This document shows, one piece after another, positions 57,406 to 64,000 of a stretch of 64,000 nt of DNA. The DNA lies in the NCBI GenBank assembly GCA_022840405.1, contig JALHJR010000003.1:62001-126000 (forward strand), written 5' to 3'. The DNA comes from Tepidanaerobacter acetatoxydans_A. Lineage in GTDB: Bacteria > Bacillota > Thermosediminibacteria > Thermosediminibacterales > Tepidanaerobacteraceae. The position numbers and the translations under genes are program-made. The stretch's first letter is position 1. Each line of letters starts with the position of its first letter. Below the pieces are notes generated by a model that saw only the letters and a list, made by a program, of their open reading frames with translations, did no database searches and was not told where the DNA came from.

Positions 57406-58672
57406 ACGCCTGAGAAACAGATTTCTTGTTTTAAACCTTGTGATTATTTCTTTTGTAATGTTTATAGCCTTTTTATCGATTTACTTAATCACTTATAATA
57501 ATGTTCAAACAGACATTGAAAATGACCTTCGCAGGGTATTAGAATTTGATAAAGGCCTTGAAATAAATAAAAACAGTCCACAGCTCGAATTTGTCGGCGC
57601 GCAGCGACTACCTGTTGATAATCATCCCCAGCCTCCTTCCAATCGCTCTATATCCTTTTCAATTAGGGTAGATCCAAATGGAAATATAACAGATTTTTCC
57701 TCAGCTTTTGAGATAGATGAAGAATTTTATGAGCTGGCCAAAGATAAGGCGCTATCTTCAAATTCAGATATCGGCAAATTTAAAGCAGATGATACTTATT
57801 GGGCGTTTTTGATAAAACCATATTTATCAGGCAAGCAACTAGTATTTTTAGATATCACATCCAGGCAAGCCATACTGGCTAATCTCGTATATACGTTTAC
57901 TTTCGTAGCTCTTATTATGCTTATTGTGATTTTCTTCATAAGTAAGTTTTTTGCAGACCGTGCTATAAAACCCGTTCAAGAAGCTTTCGAAAAACAAAAA
58001 CAGTTCGTAGCTGACGCATCTCATGAGTTAAAAACTCCTCTTGCTACTATAAGCACCAATGCAGATGCGCTTCTCGCAAATCCTGAAGATACTATAAAAA
58101 ACCAATCTAAGTGGCTTTATTATATTAAGTCGGAAACGGAGCGAATGGCCAAATTAACAAATGATCTTTTGTATCTGGCACAAATGGACTATTCAGAAGT
58201 CAAAATGGTCTTTTCGGATTTTAACCTCAGTAAACTAGTTGAAAATGCCATTTTAACAATGGAGGCCATATTTTTTGAAAATGGCATCTCTTTGTCTTAT
58301 GAGATTGAGCCTGATTTAATAGCACATGGTAATCAAGAGCAAATTCAGCAAGTTATTATGATACTCATGGACAATGCTATAAAATATACCGACCATCAAG
58401 GGAAGGTATCGGTTTTTTTGAAAAAACAGCAAAACAACCTGCTTTTTTCGGTAACAAATACAGGAAAGGGTATACCTGCAGAAAATATAGATAGGGTATT
58501 TGATAGATTTTATCGAATTGACGAATCAAGAACAAGAAAAAGCGGCGGCTACGGTTTAGGACTTGCAATAGCTAAAACCATAGTTGAACAGCACGGAGGC
58601 AAAATTTCCGTCAAGAGTATTCCTGATGAAAGCACAACATTTTATATCAAGCTTCCGGATTGCGGAATATAA
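57398..58672 (+). CDS. Sensor histidine kinase
   Basis: Membrane kinase of about 424 residues. Two membrane helices (about 11-35 and 165-187) bracket an extracytoplasmic sensor region; the H-box is FVADASHELKTPLATISTNADAL with the phospho-acceptor His in S-H-E-L-K-T-P near residue 208, the N-box MILMDNAIKYTDHQGKV near 325, then GKGIPAENIDRVFDRFYRID and GGYGLGLAIAKTIVEQHGG (G boxes). ATG 57398 is chosen because GGAGG lies nine bases upstream; it overlaps the regulator gene by eight bases. A terminator follows. Confidence 0.95.
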   Translation: MFKRLRNRFLVLNLVIISFVMFIAFLSIYLITYNNVQTDIENDLRRVLEFDKGLEINKNSPQLEFVGAQRLPVDNHPQPPSNRSISFSIRVDPNGNITDFSSAFEIDEEFYELAKDKALSSNSDIGKFKADDTYWAFLIKPYLSGKQLVFLDITSRQAILANLVYTFTFVALIMLIVIFFISKFFADRAIKPVQEAFEKQKQFVADASHELKTPLATISTNADALLANPEDTIKNQSKWLYYIKSETERMAKLTNDLLYLAQMDYSEVKMVFSDFNLSKLVENAILTMEAIFFENGISLSYEIEPDLIAHGNQEQIQQVIMILMDNAIKYTDHQGKVSVFLKKQQNNLLFSVTNTGKGIPAENIDRVFDRFYRIDESRTRKSGGYGLGLAIAKTIVEQHGGKISVKSIPDESTTFYIKLPDCGI

Positions 58673-58673
58673 A

Positions 58674-58712
58674 AAAACAACTACTTTATTTTGCACAAAG
58701 TAGTTGTTTTTT
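58674..58712. terminator. Bidirectional terminator between convergent genes
   Basis: AAAACAACTACTTT and AAAGTAGTTGTTTT arms around a 9-base loop, T-rich on both strands' 3' sides. Confidence 0.88.
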
Positions 58713-58724
58713 ACTAAAACCAGG

Positions 58725-59288
58725 TTAAACACCTTTTTCTTTACTTGCGGGTTTGCATAAAATCTGCGAAATCCAAGTGTCAAAAATCGCAGAGGCGTGT
58801 GCCGGTCTTATGATAATTGCGGTATCGGCTCCTTCGGAAGTGCCGCCTACAGCTATTATGTCTTCCCCGTAAGGGATAAGTCCTGCGTCAAGAGCCATAA
58901 CAGCCGTTTCCACACAAACTTTGGTACCCTGTCCTAACATCCGCAAAGTTTGAGCTATGATTTCAACAGGATATGCACCGCCAAATTTGCGGCTAATTCC
59001 TCTTTCAGCGCCTGAAAGCACATGAGTAGTTGTAAGGACTTTCACTCCGGCATCTGTAAGCTCTTTTCTTACATTTTCGCTCATTTCCTGCTGGCCGGGT
59101 TTTTCAAAACCTGTTACATGTGTTACGCAAACAAGATTTACTCCAAGATTTGCATCTTTAAAAAGTTTTGCTGTATAGCCTTTGCATGATGCTATTACAA
59201 CATGTTTTACATCATATTTTTTTATAGCATCCCTTACAACTTCAAGGGTCTTTTCAGTATTTTGCTTCCCAGCTTTTTCAAAATACAT
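58725..59288 (-). CDS. Stand-alone pyruvate kinase C-terminal-like protein
   Basis: About 187-residue protein with the alpha/beta fold of the pyruvate kinase C-terminal domain and no catalytic barrel. KHVVIASCKGYTAKLF, VCVTHVTGFEKPG, VLTTTHVLSGAERGISRKFGG and the C-terminal YGEDIIAVGGTSEGADTAIIIRPAHASAIF (landmark G-G-T-S-E-G-A-D-T-A) are typical of stand-alone PK_C proteins in Clostridia. Role unknown; possibly ligand sensing. ATG 59288 is chosen because GGAGG lies just before it. deoC lies directly upstream, 25 bases away, in the same direction. Confidence 0.85.
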   Translation of the reverse strand: MYFEKAGKQNTEKTLEVVRDAIKKYDVKHVVIASCKGYTAKLFKDANLGVNLVCVTHVTGFEKPGQQEMSENVRKELTDAGVKVLTTTHVLSGAERGISRKFGGAYPVEIIAQTLRMLGQGTKVCVETAVMALDAGLIPYGEDIIAVGGTSEGADTAIIIRPAHASAIFDTWISQILCKPASKEKGV

Positions 59289-59312
59289 TTTCCTTACCTC
59301 CAACTTATTTTG

Positions 59313-59996
59313 CTAACTAATTTGCTGTTCATAATCTTGAATAATGGTGATTCCCGAGCTTGTTCCTATTCGTGTAGCTCCTGCCTCAATCATGGCAAGT
59401 GCTGTTTTGGCATCCCTTATACCGCCGGAAGCTTTCACTTCCATTGCATTTCCTACTATTTTTTTCATTAGCTTTACATCATCCACAGTAGCCCCTCCCA
59501 CTCCAAAACCTGTAGATGTTTTTACAAAATCCGCTTGGGCTGCTTTAGCCAACTGGCAGGCAGACACCTTTTCATTTTCATCAAGGTATCCTGTCTCAAG
59601 AATTACTTTTACTTTCGCCTCTGGTCTAATTGATTTTGCCGCTTTTACCACTTCAGCGATGTCTTCTTGAACACCGTAAAAATCGCCGCTTTTTAGCAGT
59701 CCCACATTCATCACCATATCTATTTCTGCGGCTCCTGCTTTTACAGCTTCTGCTGCTTCAAAGGCTTTTGAGGCAGTCAACATTGCTCCCAGTGGAAAAC
59801 CTACGGTAGAACCTACTTTAACATCAGAATCCTTTAAAATGCTTGCTGCATGTTTTACATAACATGAATTTACGCATACAGCATAAAACCCGTATTCTTT
59901 TGCTTCCAAACACAATAATTCAATATCGGCAAATGTAGCCGTAGGTTTGAGCAGTGTGTGATCTATGTACTTAGCAAGCTCGTTTTTTGTAAGCAT
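59313..59996 (-). CDS. deoC: Deoxyribose-phosphate aldolase
   Basis: Class I aldolase splitting 2-deoxyribose-5-phosphate into glyceraldehyde-3-phosphate and acetaldehyde during deoxynucleoside salvage. IDHTLLKPTATFADIE opens the barrel; VGFPLGA, EIDMVMNVGLLKSGD, VKVILETGYL (Schiff-base Lys after it in FVKTSTGFGVGGATV) and VKASGGIRDAKTAL complete the active site. About 227 residues is normal. ATG 59996 with AGGTG upstream is preferred over GTG 60005. Other deo genes are not in the window. Confidence 0.96.
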   Translation of the reverse strand: MLTKNELAKYIDHTLLKPTATFADIELLCLEAKEYGFYAVCVNSCYVKHAASILKDSDVKVGSTVGFPLGAMLTASKAFEAAEAVKAGAAEIDMVMNVGLLKSGDFYGVQEDIAEVVKAAKSIRPEAKVKVILETGYLDENEKVSACQLAKAAQADFVKTSTGFGVGGATVDDVKLMKKIVGNAMEVKASGGIRDAKTALAMIEAGATRIGTSSGITIIQDYEQQIS

Positions 59997-60036
59997 AAAA
60001 ATCACCTAACCTTCTATTTTATTTTAAATAAAAACA

Positions 60037-60492
60037 TTACTGGCTAATATCAATCCACTTTCCCAAGGTTAACTCTTCCAGCTCCTGCACGGACAATTTT
60101 ACAGCCGCATTAAATTCCCCTGCCGCAGGATATACAGTATCATATTCTTTTAGAGAAATATCAAGATAAATATCAATGGGATTTCTAAGGGCAAAGGGGC
60201 AGACCCCGCCTACCGGGTGACCTGTTATCTCCATCACTTCCTCCGACTCCGGCATTTTAGGTTTGCAAGCAAAAATATTTTTAAATTTACGGTTGCTGAT
60301 TCGCTTATCCCCTGCCATCAAAACCATTATGTATTTCTCCTTTACTTTTAAAAGCAAAGACTTTACTATTTCTCCTTCTGTAACATTTAATGCTTTAGCA
60401 GCTTTTTCAACTGTGCTGGTATCTTCGAAAACTTTTATGTTTGCATCGATATTCTTCTCTTTAAAGTAATTCTTTACAGCCTCTACCGACAA
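60037..60492 (-). CDS. YbaK/EbsC-family aminoacyl-tRNA deacylase
   Basis: 151-residue editing-domain protein of the YbaK/ProX family, which hydrolyses mischarged Cys-tRNA(Pro) or Ala-tRNA(Pro). VEKAAKALNVTEGEIVKSLLLKVKEKYIMVLMAGDKRIS contains the conserved Lys near residue 46; ITGHPVGGVCPFAL is the family G-x-x-x-G-G-V-x-P-F motif. The start is TTG 60492 with GAGGTGG upstream. Length is typical. Specificity cannot be told from sequence. Confidence 0.92.
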   Translation of the reverse strand: MSVEAVKNYFKEKNIDANIKVFEDTSTVEKAAKALNVTEGEIVKSLLLKVKEKYIMVLMAGDKRISNRKFKNIFACKPKMPESEEVMEITGHPVGGVCPFALRNPIDIYLDISLKEYDTVYPAAGEFNAAVKLSVQELEELTLGKWIDISQ

Positions 60493-60593
60493 CGACTTCC
60501 ACCTCGCGAATACATAATGACATAATCTGTCTCAATTATACATGGCACACTTTAAATGTGCAACTTTGCCAAGATAAAGAATGAAAATGCAAA

Positions 60594-60622
60594 AAGCGCC
60601 GAAACTAAACGTTCCGGCGCAT
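60594..60622 (-). terminator. Terminator of the metal P-ATPase gene
   Basis: On the minus strand TGCGCCGGAAC-GTTTA-GTTTCGGCGC (one mismatch) runs into TTTTTGC. Confidence 0.85.
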
Positions 60623-60631
60623 CATAAGATC

Positions 60632-62740
60632 TTACTTTACGCGTAAAGTCCTGATTGAGTTCATTACAGCAAGAAGAGCCACACCAACATCTGCAAAAAC
60701 CGCTTCCCACATATTAGCAATGCCCAATGCTCCCATAGCTAGGAAAATGAGTTTTACGCCTAGCGCTCCTGTAATATTTTGCATAATTATCTTTTTGGTA
60801 TATCTTGCCATTTTTACAGCTTGAGGAATTTTAGAGAGGGCATCTTCCATAATAACTATATCAGCGGCTTCAATAGCAGCATCAGAGCCTAAGCCTCCCA
60901 TTGCAATTCCCACATCTGCGCAAGCAAGTACCGGCGCATCGTTTATTCCGTCTCCAATAAAAGCCGTATTATTTCTTGAGCCATTGTAGTATTTAAGTTC
61001 TTCTAACTTCTCTACTTTTTCTTCAGGCAAAAGCTCTGCATAATATTCATCAATTCCAAGCTCTTTTGCTACATTTTCAGCTGTTTCTTTTGCATCTCCT
61101 GTAAGCATTACGACTTTCTTTATTCCCAAATTTTTAAGCTCTTTAATTGTTTTTGCTACATCTTGCCGGATTTTATCAGCAATTAGGATATATCCCGCAT
61201 ATCTATCGTCAATTGCTATATGAACTACTGTTCCAATTATACCTTTATTATCTAAATTTACTTCTATTTCCTCGCTTTTTAAAAGCTTTTCATTGCCGGC
61301 AAGTATTTGTTTATCCTTAACTTTTGCCATTACACCCTGCCCTGCTATTTCTTTATATTCCGTTATCTCGGAATCATTTATGGGTTTACCGTAAGCCTCT
61401 ATTATGGATCTTGATATGGGGTGGTTGGAATAAGCTTCGGCATATGCTGCAAATCGCAGCAGCTCCTCTTGTGTAAATCCGTTTACAGGCACTATCCGGC
61501 TCACTTTAAAAACACCTTCTGTAAGTGTGCCCGTCTTGTCAAATACCGTTATATCAAGATCGGCTAAAATATCTATGAAGTTTGCGCCCTTAACAAGAAT
61601 TCCCTTTCGTGAAGCTCCTCCGATTCCTCCGAAATATCCAAGGGGCACCGAAATCACCAGGGCGCAGGGGCAAGAAATTACCAACATCGTCAATGCTCTA
61701 TATATCCACTTGCTAAAGCTCTCTCCCGGCATAATCACAGGGGGGATAAGAGCAATTGCTGCTGCTGCCAGCACCACTAAAGGCGTATAGTATCTTGCAA
61801 ATTTTGTAATTATCTGTTCTGTTTTTGCTTTGCGAGAAGATGCATTCTGGACTAACTCAAGTATTTTCGAAACAGAAGAGTCTTCAAAGGTTTTCTCTAC
61901 TTTTACCTTTAATGTCCCTTCCATATTAATCATTCCGGCCATTATTTTATCTCCGGTTTCCACACTGCGGGGGACTGATTCTCCTGTAAGGGTTGATGTG
62001 TCAAGATATGAAGCACCTTCCACGACTTCGCCATCAAGGGGGATCTTTTCTCCCGGTCGAATAAATATCGCGTCACCTATGTTGACAGTTTCAGGCAAAA
62101 CTCTGATTATGCCTTTGTCTGTCACTAGATTTGCATAATCAGGCCTAATATCCATAAGATCTCCGATAGACTTGCGGCTTTTATTTACAGCAAGGGACTG
62201 AAGGTACTCGCCTATACAGTAAAACAGCATTACACTTGCAGCTTCAGGCAGCTGGTGTATCGCAAATGCTCCTAAGGTAGCAATAGTCATTAGAAAGTTT
62301 TCATCAAATATTTGTCCGCGAAATATATTTGAAAATGCAGACTTTAGAACATTCTTTCCGGCTAGTATATAGGATATAACAAATAGACTGTATTCTATAA
62401 TCTCAAATCTTCCATGAAGCTTAGGGGATAATATTATTCCGGCTATTAAGAAAAGAAATGAAAAAATTATGCGAAAAAGTTTCGTGCGAAATGTATCCCT
62501 TTCTTCGTCTTCATAATTAGTATGATGACTAAATGAGGAAGATTTCTTTGAAATTAATTTGATATTGGGATCTACTTTTTTAATAGCTTCCTCAGCTTTT
62601 TCTTCAAGGTCTTCATTTATTCGGACAGTCTTACTGGCAAAGTTTACTGTCGCATCAGACAAGCCGTCGATTTTCTTTAATTCGTCTTCGATTTTCGCCG
62701 CGCAATGGGGACAATCTAGGTTTTTTAGCTCATATATCAT
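60632..62740 (-). CDS. cadA: Cd/Zn/Pb-type P1B ATPase
   Basis: Heavy-metal exporter of 702 residues. An N-terminal HMA domain has DCPHCAAKIEDEL (metal-binding CxxC near residue 9-12), followed by a His-containing linker. Membrane helices come in the P1B pattern; the transport-site motif is SCPCALVIS near residue 360, the phosphorylated Asp is in FDKTGTLTEGVFKVS near 400, the SNHPIS motif near 448 and the hinge GDGINDAPVLA near 605. CPC with an N-terminal CPHC and a following D-V-G-V-A-L-L-A-V-M-N end is typical of Cd/Zn/Pb pumps. AAGGGGGCC precedes ATG 62740. A CadC-like operator lies 30 bases upstream. Confidence 0.93.
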   Translation of the reverse strand: MIYELKNLDCPHCAAKIEDELKKIDGLSDATVNFASKTVRINEDLEEKAEEAIKKVDPNIKLISKKSSSFSHHTNYEDEERDTFRTKLFRIIFSFLFLIAGIILSPKLHGRFEIIEYSLFVISYILAGKNVLKSAFSNIFRGQIFDENFLMTIATLGAFAIHQLPEAASVMLFYCIGEYLQSLAVNKSRKSIGDLMDIRPDYANLVTDKGIIRVLPETVNIGDAIFIRPGEKIPLDGEVVEGASYLDTSTLTGESVPRSVETGDKIMAGMINMEGTLKVKVEKTFEDSSVSKILELVQNASSRKAKTEQIITKFARYYTPLVVLAAAAIALIPPVIMPGESFSKWIYRALTMLVISCPCALVISVPLGYFGGIGGASRKGILVKGANFIDILADLDITVFDKTGTLTEGVFKVSRIVPVNGFTQEELLRFAAYAEAYSNHPISRSIIEAYGKPINDSEITEYKEIAGQGVMAKVKDKQILAGNEKLLKSEEIEVNLDNKGIIGTVVHIAIDDRYAGYILIADKIRQDVAKTIKELKNLGIKKVVMLTGDAKETAENVAKELGIDEYYAELLPEEKVEKLEELKYYNGSRNNTAFIGDGINDAPVLACADVGIAMGGLGSDAAIEAADIVIMEDALSKIPQAVKMARYTKKIIMQNITGALGVKLIFLAMGALGIANMWEAVFADVGVALLAVMNSIRTLRVK

Positions 62741-62769
62741 TTTAAGGCCCCCTTATATCATTTTTATAC

Positions 62770-62785
62770 TTGAACAATCATTCAA
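62770..62785. promoter_or_regulatory. CadC/ArsR-type operator upstream of cadA
   Basis: TTGAACAATCATTCAA, with outer bases also partly symmetrical (TATAC and TTGTA flanks). This has the TGAA-N6-TTCA core of 12-2-12 operators bound by ArsR/SmtB Cd/Zn sensors. No such sensor gene is adjacent; one lies at the opposite window end. Confidence 0.7.
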
Positions 62786-62859
62786 TTGTATTCCTAAAAT
62801 TATTCTAACACAAGGGAGCTAAAAATACAATATTTAAGATGGTTGAAGGTATAATAAAA

Positions 62860-63639
62860 TCACATAAATATAACTCCGGTTAATGGCATCAGACAAATGC
62901 CGGCAAAAGATGACAAAAGCGCCAGCCTGCTGTAGCCATACTGTCTTGAAGTGGGAATAAGCTCCTCAAAGCTTATATAAATCATAATACCTGCTACTAC
63001 TGCAAAGGTTGCTCCCAGTAAAAAATCATTAATGAACGGTCTTAATGCAAGAAATGTTAAAATTGCGCCAATAGGTTCGGCAATGCCTGATAAAAAAGTA
63101 TATTTTAAAGCAGTGGCTTTGCTTTGTGTCGCAAAATAAATGGGCATAGCCACTGAGATACCTTCAGGTATATTGTGAAAAGCAATCGCAATACCTATCG
63201 ATGCTCCAAGAACCGGATCATTATAGCCAGCCATAAAGGTTGCGACTCCCTCCGGAAAATTATGTAATGTAATAGCCAACATCGAAACAAAGCCTACTCG
63301 GTATAGGTTTTTATGTGGCTTATCATTTTTTTCTGTATCAAATTCTTCATGGGGAACGAAGTAATCAATTGATAAAGCGGCCAGCAGACCCAATGCCATG
63401 AATATCACTGAAAAAACTACCGCCCGGCTTTCTCCGGTATAGATTCCTATAGCTCGTTGAGCTTGCGGCAGTAAATCGGAAAACGATACCGAAATCATTA
63501 CTCCTGCTGCAAATCCCAATGAGCACGAAACTATTTTTTCACTTTTTGATTTTGCAAAAAATATTAAAACAGAGCCCAGCATTGTTGACATGCCGGCTAA
63601 GATAGAAATTGCCAATGCCGTTAAAGCTCGTTGATCCAA
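62860..63639 (-). CDS. ZIP-family metal transporter
   Basis: Membrane permease of about 259 residues for Zn2+ or related divalent cations. Eight helices are expected; the metal-site signatures are HNFPEGVATF (helix IV) and HNIPEGISVAMP (helix V), and the central cytoplasmic loop holds DTEKNDKPHK. It ends with ILIPTSRQYG-like SFEELIPTSRQYGYS. TTG 63639 is preferred since GGAGGTGGG lies eight bases upstream; an earlier in-frame TTG overlaps that site. It may be co-regulated with the nearby metal ATPase, but a separate promoter is likely. Confidence 0.92.
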   Translation of the reverse strand: MDQRALTALAISILAGMSTMLGSVLIFFAKSKSEKIVSCSLGFAAGVMISVSFSDLLPQAQRAIGIYTGESRAVVFSVIFMALGLLAALSIDYFVPHEEFDTEKNDKPHKNLYRVGFVSMLAITLHNFPEGVATFMAGYNDPVLGASIGIAIAFHNIPEGISVAMPIYFATQSKATALKYTFLSGIAEPIGAILTFLALRPFINDFLLGATFAVVAGIMIYISFEELIPTSRQYGYSRLALLSSFAGICLMPLTGVIFM

Positions 63640-63683
63640 GCATCCCACCTCCAATATTCAAAACTGTAAGAAAATAATTATTG

Positions 63684-63722
63684 CAAAAAACCCGGAAGAG
63701 GCAATTACAGCCCTTCCGGAAT
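63684..63722 (-). terminator. Terminator of the flavoprotein gene
   Basis: On the minus strand TCCGGAAGGG-N9-CCTCTTCCGG followed by GTTTTTTGC. Confidence 0.85.
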
Positions 63723-63745
63723 CATTTGCTCGTTTTTTGACCTGA

Positions 63746-64000
63746 TTAGTTATTGTTTAATATTTCTCCAATTTCCCGACCGAATTCTATACATTTCTGT
63801 TTGCCTTCCTTGTCAGGGTTCCACATTAGCTTAATTCCATCATTTATTATTTCAAAACCGGCTTTTTGGAGTTCTTCTGTAATTATTTTGACTCCTTCTC
63901 CGCTCCAACCGTAAGTTCCAAAAGCCGCAGCTTTTTTATTTTTAAGCCCCAGACCTTTCAATACTCCAAGTAAGCCTCCTGTCGAGTGAAGCACAAAGCG
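63746..64000 (-). CDS. FprA-type A-type flavoprotein, C-terminal part
   Basis: The last 85 or so codons of a gene cut by the window edge; the frame stays open to 64000 (R-F before V-L-H-S-T-G-G). It is the end of a flavodoxin domain: L-K-G-L-G-L-K-N-K-K-A-A-A-F-G-T-Y-G-W-S-G-E-G-V, the FMN-binding loop seen in FprA/FlRd oxygen- or NO-reducing flavodiiron proteins of anaerobes. A free-standing flavodoxin is possible, but the long tail ending in R-E-I-G-E-I-L fits FprA better. A terminator follows. Confidence 0.75.
   Translation of the reverse strand, partial: RFVLHSTGGLLGVLKGLGLKNKKAAAFGTYGWSGEGVKIITEELQKAGFEIINDGIKLMWNPDKEGKQKCIEFGREIGEILNNN

Overview
The window reads as a chromosome segment of a low-GC, spore-forming, anaerobic member of the Firmicutes (class Clostridia). 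It carries spmA/spmB, spoIVFA/spoIVFB-like, sleB/ypeB, an mre-min-rodA morphogenesis cluster and a Prp-processed ribosomal protein L27. Gene content and order look most like the Thermoanaerobacterales/Tepidanaerobacter group, but that placement is inference. No rRNA, tRNA or CRISPR array was recognised.

Layout. 0-6.7 kb: an ArsR/CadC-type repressor cut by the window edge, uvrC, spmAB, a chemotaxis receptor with an unusual C-terminal Cache-like domain, threonine aldolase and an Asp23-family protein. 6.8-17.7 kb: a sigma-54 activator of PrpR type, a consensus -24/-12 promoter, and an eight-gene catabolic operon. The operon encodes a DUF1537 acid-sugar kinase, a PdxA2-type dehydrogenase, a D-2-hydroxyacid dehydrogenase, a DapA-family aldolase/dehydratase, an iron alcohol dehydrogenase and a TctBAC transporter. 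The likely substrate class is a D-threonate-like sugar acid; the exact compound is unknown. 17.8-19.2 kb: an ECF sigma factor with its probable anti-sigma protein. 19.4-31.3 kb: a long cell-envelope and division run (NusG-II protein, Gx transporter, DUF4321, maf, radC, mreBCD, PBP2, minCDE, an FtsA-like protein, rodA). 31.6-42.5 kb: a SpoIVFA/SpoIVFB pair, a radical SAM/DUF2344 pair, RNase G, very small sporulation-like proteins, sleB-ypeB, and the L21 leader-rplU-prp-rpmA operon.

42.5-55.8 kb is an accessory region of broken genes and mobile DNA. It holds an intact IS1634-like element, a fragment of an AIR-synthase-like gene (probably cblS) trapped between two insertion sequences, and an IS21-family remnant that has cut off hsdS. 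It also holds a fused nuclease-methyltransferase restriction gene and a more GC-rich integrative element. That element has a primase/helicase flanked by TTTGACC/GCTCAAA repeats, an assembly gap, a frameshifted small gene, a coiled-coil protein, a lipoprotein and a large serine recombinase. The recombinase end lies inside the 3' end of a VTC-domain gene, which marks an attachment site.

55.8-64 kb returns to core sequence. The VTC gene and a divergent two-component system share an intergenic region with two matching tandem TTTAAGG boxes (11-bp period). Then come a pyruvate-kinase-C-like protein, deoC, a YbaK deacylase, a Cd/Zn-type P-ATPase with a CadC-like operator, a ZIP transporter and the end of an A-type flavoprotein.

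The strongest leads are the sigma-54 sugar-acid operon, the repeat-flanked primase on the serine-recombinase element, the twin TTTAAGG boxes, the EF-hand-like loop in PBP2 and the FtsA-like protein with beta-grasp-like repeats.
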